From contig OY997594.1 in NCBI GenBank assembly GCA_963921825.1, positions 12,281,001 through 12,345,000 of the forward strand: a stretch of DNA of 64,000 nt, read 5' to 3'. A program made the position numbers and the translations under genes. Shown here one piece after another: positions 12,418 through 22,685 of the stretch. The notes under the pieces are model-generated. The model was given only the letters and a program-made list of their open reading frames with translations. It did no database searches and was not told where the DNA came from. The stretch comes from Erodium maritimum. Lineage: Eukaryota; Streptophyta; Magnoliopsida; Geraniales; Geraniaceae. How positions within the stretch are numbered: position 1 is the first letter of the stretch; each line of letters starts with the position of its first letter.

Positions 12418-13122
12418 GTTGGGACTAGGTTCCAAGCTGGAGTTGGAGGAGTTGTTAGAATATGCACACCCCCAGAGCAATCGGGATTATGATTTTCTTT
12501 GGAGAAGAAGGGTACATGACAACGTCATAAATAAATGTCAGATGGATGGATTTTAAAGTCTTGATTATAATCAATAGAACTCTCACTCGTTAGTTGCAAC
12601 AAAAAGTGTGATCAAAAAAAGAAAAAAACATAAAAATTATCAAGGTTGTGTACCTTGTCCCCAATGTCTGAGGGTAAGATATCTAGTTGATCCCACTTGC
12701 CAATAGGTTGCAGCAAATATTTTCTTCCATTATAGGCCTCTTGATCTGTTGTTCCAAAGAGTGAAAAAAAAAGCCCATGTTGTGCTCTGCCAAACGTCAA
12801 ATAACATTTCCCCTGACACATTCATGTACATGTTCATGTTTTATAAAGCTAATCACACACACATTTATCATTTAGGATGTAACTTTCTAAAAGATCCAAA
12901 AAGCATGGTCAAAATGTGTACATTTTATAAGAATTATATCGTATTCGGCTATACTATGGGGAAATAAACAAAGATGTACCATACACATGCAATTATGCAA
13001 TTAATTTTTGTGGTTACTAAACTTATTTACAGTGAACTCATTCAAAAAATAACTAACTTCATCAATTCCCTCTTCTTGATAGTATTACCCTAAGACATGT
13101 TAATCAGTGTGTCACAACATCA
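12418..13122. other. Unassigned DNA between Tekay element 1 and the RRM retroposon
   Basis: No recognisable gene. On the minus strand 12645-12760 looks like a possible exon (GRKYLLQPIGKWDQLDILPS, then a GTACAC that could be a splice donor), but no family was recognised. The piece 12808-12925 is repeated at 15047-15156. Confidence 0.35.
12808..12925 (+). repeat. Direct repeat, left copy (pair with 15047-15156)
   Basis: CATTCATGT, TATAAAGCTAA, CATTTAGGATGTAA and CTTTCTAAAAGATCCAAAAA are shared in the same order and orientation with 15047-15156, with small indels. The two copies flank the RRM retroposon at a distance. Confidence 0.7.
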
Positions 13123-13134
13123 GGGAACGACCAA

Positions 13135-14850
13135 TTTTTTTTTTTTTTTGATAAATGATGGTTTTATTAATAATATTTTTACCCCAAGATGGGGAAAAGA
13201 AAGGGGACCACAAAAAACTATCCCAAAACAACCTGCAAAAGAGACTTTACCACAAAACGGTAAGAGAATCTTCCTTAAAAAACGTAAAGAACAAACGAAG
13301 AGAGGGGACAAAAGCCAAATACAATGAATATACTAAACGATAGAAGGAACATCGTCATTTGACTCTATCTGCAGCAAAGTCCCTATATTGACAAAGTGTC
13401 TCCAAGCCTCAGTTTTACGCTGAGCCTCGAGCTTCTGAGTTTCACTCATACAGAGTGAACGAGTCGTCACTCGAAAAGGCTGAAGATGTTTTTTCCTTCT
13501 TTTCCCTTTAACCTTCTGCACTGGAAAATCTTGATCGAAACTTGACGACGGATTAAAGGAGGGGGACGGAGAAACCCGAGAGTCTGATTTTGGGAGAACA
13601 GTCTTCACCAAATCAGAACATGAAGCTAGAGGGCGGGCAAATTGTGCATGAGTGCGCCCTTTTCGCACAAGGCTTGGCCTGAAGGCACTCAAGCCACTTA
13701 CCGGGCTTAATGGGTCTGACCCAACAGCAGAATGAGTTGCTGAGGCTTGATTCGCATCAAGGCTCAGCACAGGCCCAGAGGCTGGTCCAGTAGCAATAAA
13801 GGCTGGCCCGCAAGGTAGAAACAAAAGCCCAGCAGGTCCTTTAGTGATTGCTTCTTCTTCTACGCGCGATGCACGGACCGTAACGGAATCAGCGACTGAA
13901 TCAACCAAATCTGGAGTTTCCGAAATTGAAATCAATTCCACCCTGATCTGCGGCTCCAAAGATGGAAAGGTCTTTGAATGAGATTTGCAAATCTCATCCA
14001 AATCTTCATGATTCGAAAACGTTGGTGGAGAAGCTTCACCGGGCAAGGTCACTGAAATCACTGGTGGAGAAGCTTCACCGGGCAAAGTCACCGGAGACAC
14101 CTGCAATCTCGGGTTGCAGGCCAACTCTGTCTTGGTTGTTTCCTCAACCACTGGTCGAACCACCAGCCCACCAATTGCCAGTTTCTCGACCATCGAAGGC
14201 ATCTCAAATGTGCTCTGTTTTTGGATCCGTTTAAGAACGCGGCTGGTTTTTGGCCTGGCGAGAGCCACTAGCAATGAAAAACCATTTACTCGATAACCAT
14301 TGAATGTCTCAATGACTGCAGAAGCTTCCTGTTCCGACGAGAAAGTGGTGAAACCAAAGATACGGCCTCCTCTGTTTGAACGACGTATAACAGTGCAGCT
14401 TGAAATCTCCCCATAAGAGCCAAAAAAAATTCTTACCCAGGTCTCGGAGCTTTCGGGCGGTAAATTATAGACAAATATCTCTGTTTTGTGCAGAGATTCT
14501 TTTCCGACCATCGACAACGATGATTGCAAAACCGCCGGGATCTCCTGACGAGAACCCTTTGTGTCTGATGGGGGAGGCTCACCAGAGCCAGACAACTTGT
14601 CCTTCTTCTTGGCTTTCGATTTGCCCGGAGCTTCACCATCGCACTTGGTGGTCGGAGCTTCGACAAATCCTGCTTTCTGCTGCGGCCTGGTAGTTACCTT
14701 GGCCTTGCGCACCTTGACACGGTGAGCAGGTTGCGTGCCTGATCGGGCTATGATCTTACAATAGGAGTCATAGCTCGATAGTAGCAACGAGCAGAAGTTA
14801 GAGAAGGAGAGGCGCTCCATTATTAAAAAATCAAATGTTGTGGTCCTGCG
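13135..14850 (-). mobile_element. RRM-only non-LTR retroposon, intact copy
   Basis: A 1716-bp insertion bounded by a perfect 12-bp target duplication, GGGAACGACCAA, at 13123-13134 and 14851-14862. Read on the minus strand it has a 30-bp leader, one long ORF (14820 to 13333), a T-rich 3' UTR of about 180 bp, and an AATAAAACCATCATTTATC tail running straight into 15 As. Target duplication plus poly(A) is the mark of LINE-type target-primed insertion. There is no endonuclease or reverse transcriptase, so it must have moved in trans. The same tail sequence ends the fragment at 42581-42925. Confidence 0.85.
13333..14820 (-). CDS. RRM protein of the retroposon (LINE ORF1-like), 495 aa
   Basis: Intact 495-codon ORF filling the retroposon. 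I start it at 14820 (MERLSFSNFC) because the upstream in-frame extension runs through the target duplication into host DNA. Residues about 35-80 are Lys/Arg-rich. Residues about 114-190 form one RNA-recognition motif: RNP2 is IFVYNL and RNP1 is RIFGFTTF, ending NGYRVNGFSLLVALARPK. The rest is low-complexity with a short tandem repeat (TLPGEASPP twice, about 14020-14095) and a C-terminal block PFRVTTRS...LEAQRKTEAW that recurs in the copy at 42581. RRMs of this kind are found in ORF1 of plant LINEs, where they bind element RNA; here that role is inferred. A domesticated host RNA-binding retrogene is the alternative. Confidence 0.8.
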   Translation of the reverse strand: MERLSFSNFCSLLLSSYDSYCKIIARSGTQPAHRVKVRKAKVTTRPQQKAGFVEAPTTKCDGEAPGKSKAKKKDKLSGSGEPPPSDTKGSRQEIPAVLQSSLSMVGKESLHKTEIFVYNLPPESSETWVRIFFGSYGEISSCTVIRRSNRGGRIFGFTTFSSEQEASAVIETFNGYRVNGFSLLVALARPKTSRVLKRIQKQSTFEMPSMVEKLAIGGLVVRPVVEETTKTELACNPRLQVSPVTLPGEASPPVISVTLPGEASPPTFSNHEDLDEICKSHSKTFPSLEPQIRVELISISETPDLVDSVADSVTVRASRVEEEAITKGPAGLLFLPCGPAFIATGPASGPVLSLDANQASATHSAVGSDPLSPVSGLSAFRPSLVRKGRTHAQFARPLASCSDLVKTVLPKSDSRVSPSPSFNPSSSFDQDFPVQKVKGKRRKKHLQPFRVTTRSLCMSETQKLEAQRKTEAWRHFVNIGTLLQIESNDDVPSIV

Positions 14851-14862
14851 GGGAACGACCAA

Positions 14863-15409
14863 ATTAATGAAGATCAACACCAAGAACCATTGTAGAATAA
14901 AGAAGCTGGAAAAAAAAAAACAAGAACCACAATCACAGTCAGCGGGATAAAATATGATTTCCATTAAGCATTCAAATGACTCAGAACAATTTAGAATAGA
15001 TTCAAATAAGCATTTGACTAATCAACATATAACCTCAAATACCAATTCCCCTAACACATTCATGTCCATGTTCATTTTGTATAAAGCTAAGTATCATTTA
15101 GGATGTAATGTAACTTTCTAAAAGATCCAAAAAAGCATGGTCAAAATATGTACATGTCATGCATGTCCTTTCAATTTTTGGGCCAAGCGCAATTTGATCA
15201 CAACAACCCCAAAACTCTGAGCTTGTAATTACTATCTAATTACATGCTTGCTGGATGTATACCGCAATTCCAATTGCATATGTTTTTGCTATCTCATGCG
15301 GAATTTTCAGTAAATCCAAAGTATCTCCATCAGTTTAGAGTGTTTTTTTTAAACAAGTTCATTTCCTTCTCTTTTGGTGTATTGAAGCTCCCACCACAAA
15401 GCTGCATTA
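14863..15409. other. Unassigned AT-rich DNA
   Basis: No gene recognised. It contains the right copy of a local direct repeat (15047-15156). Confidence 0.4.
15047..15156 (+). repeat. Direct repeat, right copy (pair with 12808-12925)
   Basis: Same order of shared blocks as 12808-12925, including CTTTCTAAAAGATCCAAAAA and GCATGGTCAAAAT; a few bases inserted or lost. Confidence 0.7.
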
Positions 15410-15687
15410 GAGCATACACATCGAAACGGGACAGGAGCAGGTGCACAGGGGTTCGGGGTTCCCTTGATGTAGGGAGGTGTGGGCGCAAAGCTTAGGGAGC
15501 GATCTCGCGCCTCGCATGGGCGAGGTAGGAGCACGAAGCACAATCATGCCTCGTGCCCGGCTCTCCATGCCTTGCCCTCCTCTTCTCTACTGCTGACGCG
15601 TGGCGCAGGGGGCAAAAAAAATTCGGTCGTTGGAGGCTAACGGTCTTCAACGACTAGTCTTTTTTTAATAATTTTTTTAAAAAAACC

Positions 15688-15696
15688 CTATAAATA
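15688..15696 (+). promoter_or_regulatory. TATA box inside the Harbinger-like element
   Basis: CTATAAATA is followed about 95 bp later by an ATG (15791) opening a short frame, MFDDDSNPPQRSSEQ, that soon stops. It looks like the promoter and first codons of a transposon gene that has lost its body. Confidence 0.45.
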
Positions 15697-16775
15697 CCAC
15701 ATCCCCATTCATTAAACTCACACCATTTATATCTACATTCTCTCAACTCTCACTTTCAATTTTAGTTCCTCTCTACAAAATCCGATCGATAATGTTTGAT
15801 GATGATTCGAATCCACCGCAGAGATCATCGGAGCAACGACAATTCACGATGCCAAAGTCGATAAATATATGCAAGAAATTAGAGAGCTGCAGGGCGTGGA
15901 CATGGATGACTTGACCGAGGAACAACAAGTGAATCACGCGAAAATGTTGTATGTATATTTCGCACAAGTTGAGAAGGTTCAGAGACAAACTGAAGCTATT
16001 ATAAAATATTTTTATGTATTTTATTTAGTATTATTATTAATGAATGTATTATTGTAATGTTTGAGGATTAATGAAATTTCAAGTTTATTAATTAGTTTTG
16101 CATTTTTTTAATTTATGTATTTATTAATTAATTTTATATTTTTTATTTATTGTTTTGTTAATTAAATATGAATTTAAAAATTCAACAAAAACATAATTAA
16201 TTATCCAGTCAGCACTTCAAGAGGAGCATGATCCCCATACCTGCTCCTCTTGATGTGGAACACTCTCAATTTTAGAGGGGCAGGAGCACAATTCATCCCA
16301 GTCGGGTGTAAGCGGACCGGGTATCCGGTCCGGAGGCCATTTTATTATCCTGTCCGGACTAACCAGATTTTGTATATCAATATCCGTACCCTGTTCGGAT
16401 GATCGAATATTATCTAGATTTTTGGTCTTCCAGATCCAGATCGGATACAGATTTTACCCTGTCCAGATCAGATTTTAATGGGATCAGCCCAAATACAAAT
16501 TCAAGCATATATTTCAATATAGAAATGCAAACAACACAAACTAATGTAAACCATGTGGGTGAAAAACCATTAAGCAAGGTTCATTGAATACACCTTAATG
16601 AGTTGAGATCAATGATCCTTGCCTAATGATGAAAAAACACCCCTAACCTATTTTATAATAAATAAAATCAACAAAGTGTGTCTAAACCCAACAATAGTTT
16701 GCAACCTTGCAAGATGAAACTTAAACAACTAATGAAAACAAGTGTTCAAAATAAGCTCTTCCATTTGGTACGATT

Positions 16776-17730
16776 GTGTTCGTTAAAGTTCCCAAACGTG
16801 CGAGCCGAAGTCAGTGATATTTCGGTTTTGTTCACTTTGATTCAGAAGGTGCAGCGGCTAAGGCAATTGAGGTTTTGAATGGGTTTAAAGTAGACGGGTA
16901 CGTGCTATTTGTTGCCACGGCTTGGCATCGCCGGACATCAACAACTCCGACGACGAACTCTTCTGGTGGTCCGAAAAAGAGCATCCCAGCTGTTCAGGGT
17001 GTTGTGGAGACGCGGGTATATGGTGGGGCTGTCGAAGACTCGCTGGAGAAGCTCGTTCACGGTGTGGATCGCCGGTCGGAGGAGATGCATCCAAACCAGA
17101 AACTTGTCTCTGTTTCTGGGTTTCAGATTCAGACTGTCGAGCTCGGTTCAGAGGAGGAGAAAGTTGTTGAGGAGGACAAAAGGGTAGATCAGTCCGGGGA
17201 TTCGCCGGAGTTGGTTGCCATTGTCGATGCTGAGATGGACGTGGTTGCTGATGTTGATGCAGAGACGGTTTCACCCCCTTTGTTTGCTAATGTTCAAGCG
17301 GTTGTTTGGTAATGTTCACCCCCTTTGTTTGCTAATGTTCAAGCGGCTGAGATGGACGTGGTTGCTGATGTTGATGCAGATACAATCGGTTTCTGGGCTT
17401 ACTCAAGTCCAACCCTTAGTCTCGGACCAGGTTATTGGTGCGGTTGGAGGCCAACCTACACAGCAGGAACATTCCCCGTGGAAGGACGCTCTAGTCAAGA
17501 AGCGGGTGGGTCGTCCCTTAAAGCATCTAACGGAAGTATACATTTTGACGTGTAAACCAATTGTATCTTTGGATCGGGAGAGGTATGTTCGGCCCGTCGA
17601 TATTGGGAAGCAGGTTGAACAAATCGGCAAAGCAAAAACTCAAGTCACAGCTTCGTCTCATGGTACTGATGCATGGACTGCAATTCGTGGATTGGCCGCC
17701 AAGAAGAAGAATGTGACGAATCATCGTTGA
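16776..17730 (+). pseudogene. Broken RRM protein gene
   Basis: The RRM C-terminal half is clear: RNP1 is YFGFVHF and is followed by AIEVLNGFKVDGYVLFVATAW. A TGA at 16815-16817 lies just before RNP1. The frame then runs to a TGG-TAA at 17310. After that the coding continues in another frame to a TGA near 17728, ending with a basic KKRVGRPLKH block and a DAWTAIRGLAAKKK tail. The frame change coincides with a tandem duplication of about 117 bp (17229-17262 repeated at 17346-17379). It is therefore a pseudogene by both a stop and a duplication. Confidence 0.65.
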
Positions 17731-17895
17731 TGGGGTTTTTTTCTTTTTGTTCCATGTTTTCCTTTTTTTTAGAAAAGGCTTAGCATTTGGCTCCTCATGC
17801 TGGAGCCCCTTTGTTATTGTTGGTTGCTACCCTATTTCTTCTTGATTCGGGGCTTTCTGATTCTTTTTGGAAACATACCTATCAATAAAAAAAAT
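16776..17895 (+). mobile_element. RRM retroposon, second copy (different subfamily, decayed)
   Basis: Plus-strand remnant of an RRM protein gene followed by a T-rich 3' UTR and a tail ACCTATCAATAAAAAAAATT. The layout (RRM ORF, T-rich UTR, A-rich tail, no reverse transcriptase) matches the intact copy at 13135-14850, but the C-terminal part is different. The 5' part of the RRM is missing or unrecognisable. Confidence 0.6.
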
Positions 17896-17970
17896 TAGAA
17901 ACTAAAAAATAAATTATTTAAAACTAAAACAATAAAAATAACATTTAGTTTACCTCACAATCTCATAAAC

Positions 17971-18222
17971 TTACGAAGTCGATTCACCAACAACAACTCC
18001 ATCAACCAGCTCTGGAAAAAAAAAGTAACAAACCAAATTATGAATTGAACACTTTATAATAATAAAAGAATGACAATATAAATAGATTTTAAAATTATTT
18101 ATACAATTACCTTCTTGAATTTTCTCAAAGTTGTACACAGCTTGAGCTTCTTCCTCTTGCAACTTGGCATTAGAAGTGGGTATGGACCTCAACCAATTTT
18201 GGAGGCAAATCAAGCACTCCAT
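17971..18222 (-). pseudogene. hAT transposase C-terminal fragment
   Basis: The minus strand reads ECLICLQNWLR, then YNFEKIQE, the start of the dimerisation-region tail of plant hAT (RICESLEEPER/DAYSLEEPER) transposases, normally VEALICTQNWLR. The last residues, ELVDGVVVGESTS, follow an apparent intron (donor near 18114, acceptor near 18015, TTTTTTTTTCCAG). Catalytic parts are gone. Confidence 0.65.
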
Positions 18223-18491
18223 AAATGGAATCCGAATTTTAAATCAGATTAAGGGATTGTCATCTTTTTTCAAAACATTACCCCTTTCTTTTATATTACA
18301 CATTAGTACACCCTATAATCAGTGTAAACAAAACCCTAAAATCTAACATCAGAGTATCAGACCATTAAGATTACAAATCCTAAAATGGATTATCTAAACC
18401 TAAAATCCTAACATGTAAATACCTTAATCTAAAATCAGTCAAATCCTAATATGTAAAACCCTAAATCAGACAAATCCTAACATATAACTCC

Positions 18492-18818
18492 CTAAATTAG
18501 ACAAATAAACCTACCATCTAAACATATATAGTATGAAAATTCGGTTGCTCGAATTACCTGATCCTGACATGAACTCTCAGACATTTGTTGCTCGAAATCC
18601 CTATCAGTGGTAGAAACTGAATCGCTGATGCTCGAAGTTTGGGTTTGGGGTTGAGGAGATGATGAAGATGAACATGGGGTTGAGGAGAATGAGACCAAGG
18701 CTTTGTTTTTACCTTCACAACTTCTTAATATAACCTGGATGATGGAGTTATAAAAGGTAAGTGGAAGGAAGTGATGGACACGAACAGACGTCTCGGAATT
18801 CGGATGGAGCACTGCCAA
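18492..18818 (-). pseudogene. Possible hAT transposase N-terminal fragment
   Basis: The minus-strand frame is Ser-rich, with a low-complexity region followed by DRDFEQQMSESSCQDQVI. It sits upstream of the C-terminal fragment in the expected order. No zinc-finger residues are seen, so the assignment rests on position only. Confidence 0.3.
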
Positions 18819-19229
18819 GTAGGGATTGGAGAAGACGAAGAGACAGCATGCGATTAGGGTAGTAAGTAAAGTGGGTGGGCGTGCGATTAAGGTAAGTGGG
18901 TTGTGGGATGTTAGGCTAATTGGTATTCATGCCTTATTTTATTGGGCTTAGGGTTAGGCCCAGTCCTAATAATACTGGACCGGATAATGTCCGGATCCAG
19001 TGGATATTGAAGTAGATATCCGGATCTGGATCCGGTGCAACCGGATATCCGGTTTTCGGATTTGGATTTTGTCCAATAACTTCCAGAGTGGTTAAAATAG
19101 GAGCGAGTTCGGACCGGATACATATTTTTTTTCCTAGATTCGGTTTTTAAAGCACACACCTAGTCCATTCAGTAGAGGGTTCTGCACCCTGATCCTTACT
19201 TCATACTCCCCTTGATGTGCATGCTCTTA

Positions 19230-20040
19230 GAAGATTAAGATGAGCGGTTTGGTTTTGTTAAGTTAATACATTTGAGAAAGGCTACGGTTTTGTTGTGATA
19301 ATGCTGTATATTTCCTTTTTGTTGCTTATTTTGTTGAAAATATTGTGGCATTTTATAGGTCCTTAACTGCTGAAACTCAAACTGGTATTTTTGTTCTAAT
19401 TTTGTTATGGGTTTTCTTGGGGTACTAGAATTTGATGTGTTGGTTTGTTTTTCCCTTAAAAGGTAGTTGCTACTGTTGTAATCTTGAGAGGTCTCCTCTT
19501 GGCCTAAATCTTTATTTCAAAGATTAGGTTGGAATAAACTCTTTGCTGGGAAAAAAAGTTATAAAAGAGATCATTACATATGACTATAAATGAATGTAAT
19601 TACGAATGATCGACGTTAAACATACATATAACTACATTGTTTTTCTTTTTACAATTATATGTCACAAATATGAAAAATTAACAGAGAATATTAACGGGCA
19701 AAATTAACCCCAAGTATTTTTTTTTTCATTCCTCTAGTATTAGTGTTCAATTCAAGAATGTATAAAGCTACCTTCTTGCTGATGTTCAAGCAATGTGATA
19801 GATCACCATTCACAATGCTTTGAGACTTAGGAAATAGCTTGATCGCCGTATACGCATGGTAATTAGTGTATAGATCCTGCATTTCACTTGGCTTGGTGGA
19901 ATCATTGTTGTTGTAGTCGATACAAGGAAGAAATTTGTTGATCCATTTACGCCTAAAATCAACGCCAGTTGAGCAATTCCCAAATGCGGGGAGCTTCTCC
20001 ATTCCGCACTAATTAAATCATCCTTCTTCGACACATTCGA
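19230..20040. other. Intergenic DNA with one unassigned minus-strand ORF
   Basis: An AT-rich stretch. A minus-strand frame of 103 codons (19691-20002, beginning MEKLPAFGNC) has a fairly balanced composition but I do not recognise it; it could be an exon or chance. Around 19440-19555 there is a LINE-like 3' end (AATAAACTCTTTGCTGGG, then a run of As). Confidence 0.35.
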
Positions 20041-20436
20041 CTGAACCAATTATTATTCGGGCCTAAAACGAGAATTTGATTGACATCTTTTTTTCTTATG
20101 AAAGAATATAACAAGATAACAAGTAAATTTGCTCATATAGACAAGTTATATTAGATTACATTAAGAAAATGAGCTTCAAAATCTATTTATATTACTCAAA
20201 TATCTAAAAGAATGTTGAATATTAATTTTTGACAAGACATCCTCGATAGATAAGATAAACTATCTAGAATTCTATAATATAATCCAAATATTTAAGTATC
20301 CAACAAGTTAACCGACATTTACAAAATAGGACAAGGACAACGCATTCTATGGATTAACTCAGGGTATATGCGCAACTTTCATTTAATTTTTGTTGCTATG
20401 AGATGGGATGAATTGAGTTGAGAGCCGGCCCTAGAA
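20041..20436 (+). mobile_element. hAT-like non-autonomous repeat, copy C (short)
   Basis: Matches the start of copy B (58890-59115) over about 230 bp, including GAAAGAATATAA, TGAGCTT, GACAAGACATCCTC and CTATCTAGAATTCTATA. It ends with GAGCCGGCCCTA, the inverted form of the family terminus, so it is an internally deleted member. Confidence 0.55.
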
Positions 20437-20860
20437 GAACACTGACTCCACGTCTGACCCCCGTTCGTTTCCGACCGTCTTGATTGTTGACGACGTCCTG
20501 TTTTTGCTAGAAGACCTTCGCTTGTCTCGTTTTACTGATCAGATGACGATGGCTCATATCCGTAATGATTGCAAGATTGGGGTGGACTTGGTTCGTAAGA
20601 GGTGCTCTTTTAAGTCACCATTGGGTTTGATTATTTCAGACTATATTGGTTTAGTATCTACACTTGGTGATGTTTGTATCGAGTTTGTTAGGCGTTCAAC
20701 AAAAATGACAACTCCCTAGCTCCCTAGGAAGTCTCGTTTTTTGTTTGGATTTCAATGGTCAGGGGCATTATCCCTGAACCTCTCCAATCTGTTTTAATAA
20801 CGGACAGTTAAATAAAGACCTTTATTTCCTTAAAAAAAACATAATTTAGTATTCTTTTTT
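20437..20860 (+). pseudogene. LINE 3' end with RNase H-like fragment
   Basis: The plus-strand frame reads NDCKIGVDLVRKR, then LIISDYIGLVSTL and IEFVRRSTKM. This matches the C-terminal RNase H-type domain of plant LINE ORF2 (usually SDC..LV.......V.FVRRSANM.AH). It stops early and is followed by a 3' UTR ending AATAAAGACCTTTATTTCC and a short run of As at about 20835-20845, the usual LINE 3' end. The reverse transcriptase is absent, so this is a 5'-truncated insertion. Confidence 0.6.
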
Positions 20861-20903
20861 TATTGAAAAATAAGCATATTATATAATAGCCTAATTATAG
20901 GAT

Positions 20904-22067
20904 GAGAAATTTACACATAATTTTCCCTATTATCACTGTATTTTCACATTACCCTTTTAATTATTTTTTTTTACATATAACCCTCATAACTTTATATATT
21001 TTTTCAGTTTAGTCCAACGGTATTAACCTTTTTTTCCAAATAATGTAAAAAGTCTATAATACCCCTCACTAACCATTAAATTTTCAAAACAATACCATTG
21101 ATCAGCAAAACCTATAAACAATTAAAAGTCCAAAATAACCTTCATAAACCTTTCAATTTTTAAAATACATCATTAAATTATTTTTAATACTTTTTTTAAA
21201 TCCGAAAATTCTTTTAATTCTTTTAATTTTATTTATTTTAATCATTTTTTAAATTGATTAATTTTTTATTTTAATTTCTTTCCTTAATTATTTTCCTTAC
21301 TTATTTTTCTATTATTTTCCTTAATTGCTCTCGGACTTCATTTGAAGAAGAAAATGGGGAGAGAGGTTTGAGGTTTGATGATGAAGTATAACCAAAAAAT
21401 TCAACAACATTTTTTGCCCAAAATACAACCAGCCACTGTCATAAACATTTTTTGCCCAAAAAATTCCAATCTGACACATCTGCCTAGCAAAAAATCCAAC
21501 AAAATCAAAATCAACAACAAATCTGAAAAATCAAAGCATTCCTTGTTCTCCACTGATTTGCTCCGATTTCTTTTCAACCTCAACAATGGTGATCCAGCTC
21601 TCCCTCTCCGTTGAATCAGGGTCTGCTTCGACGGCCCGAGCCAAATCAGCTGAGCTTCGAAGTCGATGAAATCAATGAAGGGGAAATGTAGGAGACCATG
21701 TTCGTGAAACCCAATTGGTGATGGTGCTCCAAATCCGGCTAGGCATGATGATGGTGCTCCAAACTCCAGCAAGACATAATGATGGTGGGAGTTTGAGAGA
21801 AGAACTACGAAGAGGTGTGGAGGTTGAGAGGATATGGAGAGTGGCGTGGTGAGTGATGAGAAAGTGAGGGAGGTGAGTGTTAGGGTTATATTTTAGTTCT
21901 GATGGCTTTTTTGTCATTTAAAAAAATAGTGTGCATGTTAACGGTTCCGTCAGTTTTTGGACGTCAAAGTAAACAATTAAATTAGTTAGAGGATTTAAAT
22001 GTCAAAAAAAATTAAGACATAAGGTGAAAAAACGAAGATAATAAAGAGGATTATGTGTAAATTTTCC
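20904..22067. mobile_element. Mutator-like MITE (1.16 kb)
   Basis: Inverted ends: GAGAAATTTACACATAAT at the left and its complement (ATTATGTGTAAATTTTCC) at the right. Flanking 9 bp are TTATAGGAT (20895-20903) and TTATAGAAT (22068-22076), one mismatch, as expected for a Mutator-type 9-bp duplication. The interior (about 21340-21900) is less AT-rich and could be captured host sequence, but I recognise no gene in it. Confidence 0.6.
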
Positions 22068-22564
22068 TTATAGAATAATTACCAGGTCTATCCCAAACAA
22101 TTACTCATCAATAGTAGAGGTTTGTACGAGATCCCAAGTCAATTTTGCAGAATTGTTTTAGGCAAGTATATAAATACACTCAAATTAACACGGGAAATAG
22201 TAGCCTAGCTACTAGCGAAACTAGATTAAAAAAATGCATTGAAAATCCAAAGCCATTCTCTCGGAGAATGCATGGCGGCAGACAGGCGCAAAACACACGT
22301 ACCTTCAATCCCACGCTATCTCTTTTACCGTTTCCAAGCTTATAGATTCAGGGTTCACATGCAGATCAGATCGTTTGACGTGGATCCATATACTAGTCCT
22401 CTTTAACAAGCTGAGTAAAGAATAAAATTAATGTATATACTATGATTAAAAATGGTTTCAAATCATCGACAAGTGACACATGGGATGATTATTAATCATT
22501 TTACATAGAAAAGTGGGGAATGTTGGGACCATAGTCCTCACTATAGGCTCTATAGCTACCATTG

Positions 22565-22572
22565 CTATAAAA
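22565..22572 (+). promoter_or_regulatory. TATA box of the RGF-peptide gene
   Basis: CTATAAAACC lies about 120 bp upstream of the start codon at 22686. The 5' leader after it is CT-rich, as in many plant promoters. Confidence 0.6.
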
Positions 22573-22685
22573 CCCTGCATGGCTGTGTTGTGTTTCATTT
22601 ATTCTCTTCTTCTCTGCTCACTTTCAGAGTTCAGTATATTGATTCCAATTCTCTGATCTGAAGAAACAAGCAAAAAAACATATAC

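Larger units (their letters stand above)
16306..19165 (-). mobile_element. hAT transposon relic (RICESLEEPER-like), internally deleted
   Basis: Both ends are rich in CCGG-ATATCC-CCGG motifs arranged in opposite directions (16310-16480 and 18970-19120), a pattern common at plant hAT subtermini. Inside, on the minus strand, pieces of a hAT transposase remain (18492-18818 and 17971-18222). The exact ends and an 8-bp target duplication could not be established. A second retroposon (about 16776-17890) sits inside it. Confidence 0.55.
15410..19226 (+). mobile_element. PIF/Harbinger-like element, split by a nested hAT relic
   Basis: The ends are GAGCATACACATC at 15410 and its inverted counterpart GATGTGCATGCTC ending at 19226 (12 of 13 match). 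TTA lies outside both ends (15407-15409 and 19227-19229), the 3-bp target duplication of PIF/Harbinger elements. The outer portions (15410 to about 16300 and about 19166-19226) form the original element of about 950 bp. The middle is the hAT relic. A second, weaker inner end, GATGTGGAACACTC, ends at 16265 and may be an older terminus. No transposase domain is recognisable. Confidence 0.6.

Noticed and set aside
14821-14964. N-terminal extension of the RRM ORF to a start at 14964
   Set aside because: It crosses the 5' end of the retroposon and the target duplication, so it is host flank read in frame by chance; the start at 14820 is preferred.
20480-20719. Independent 79-residue gene
   Set aside because: It matches the end of LINE ORF2 (RNase H-type) and has a LINE 3' tail right after it.
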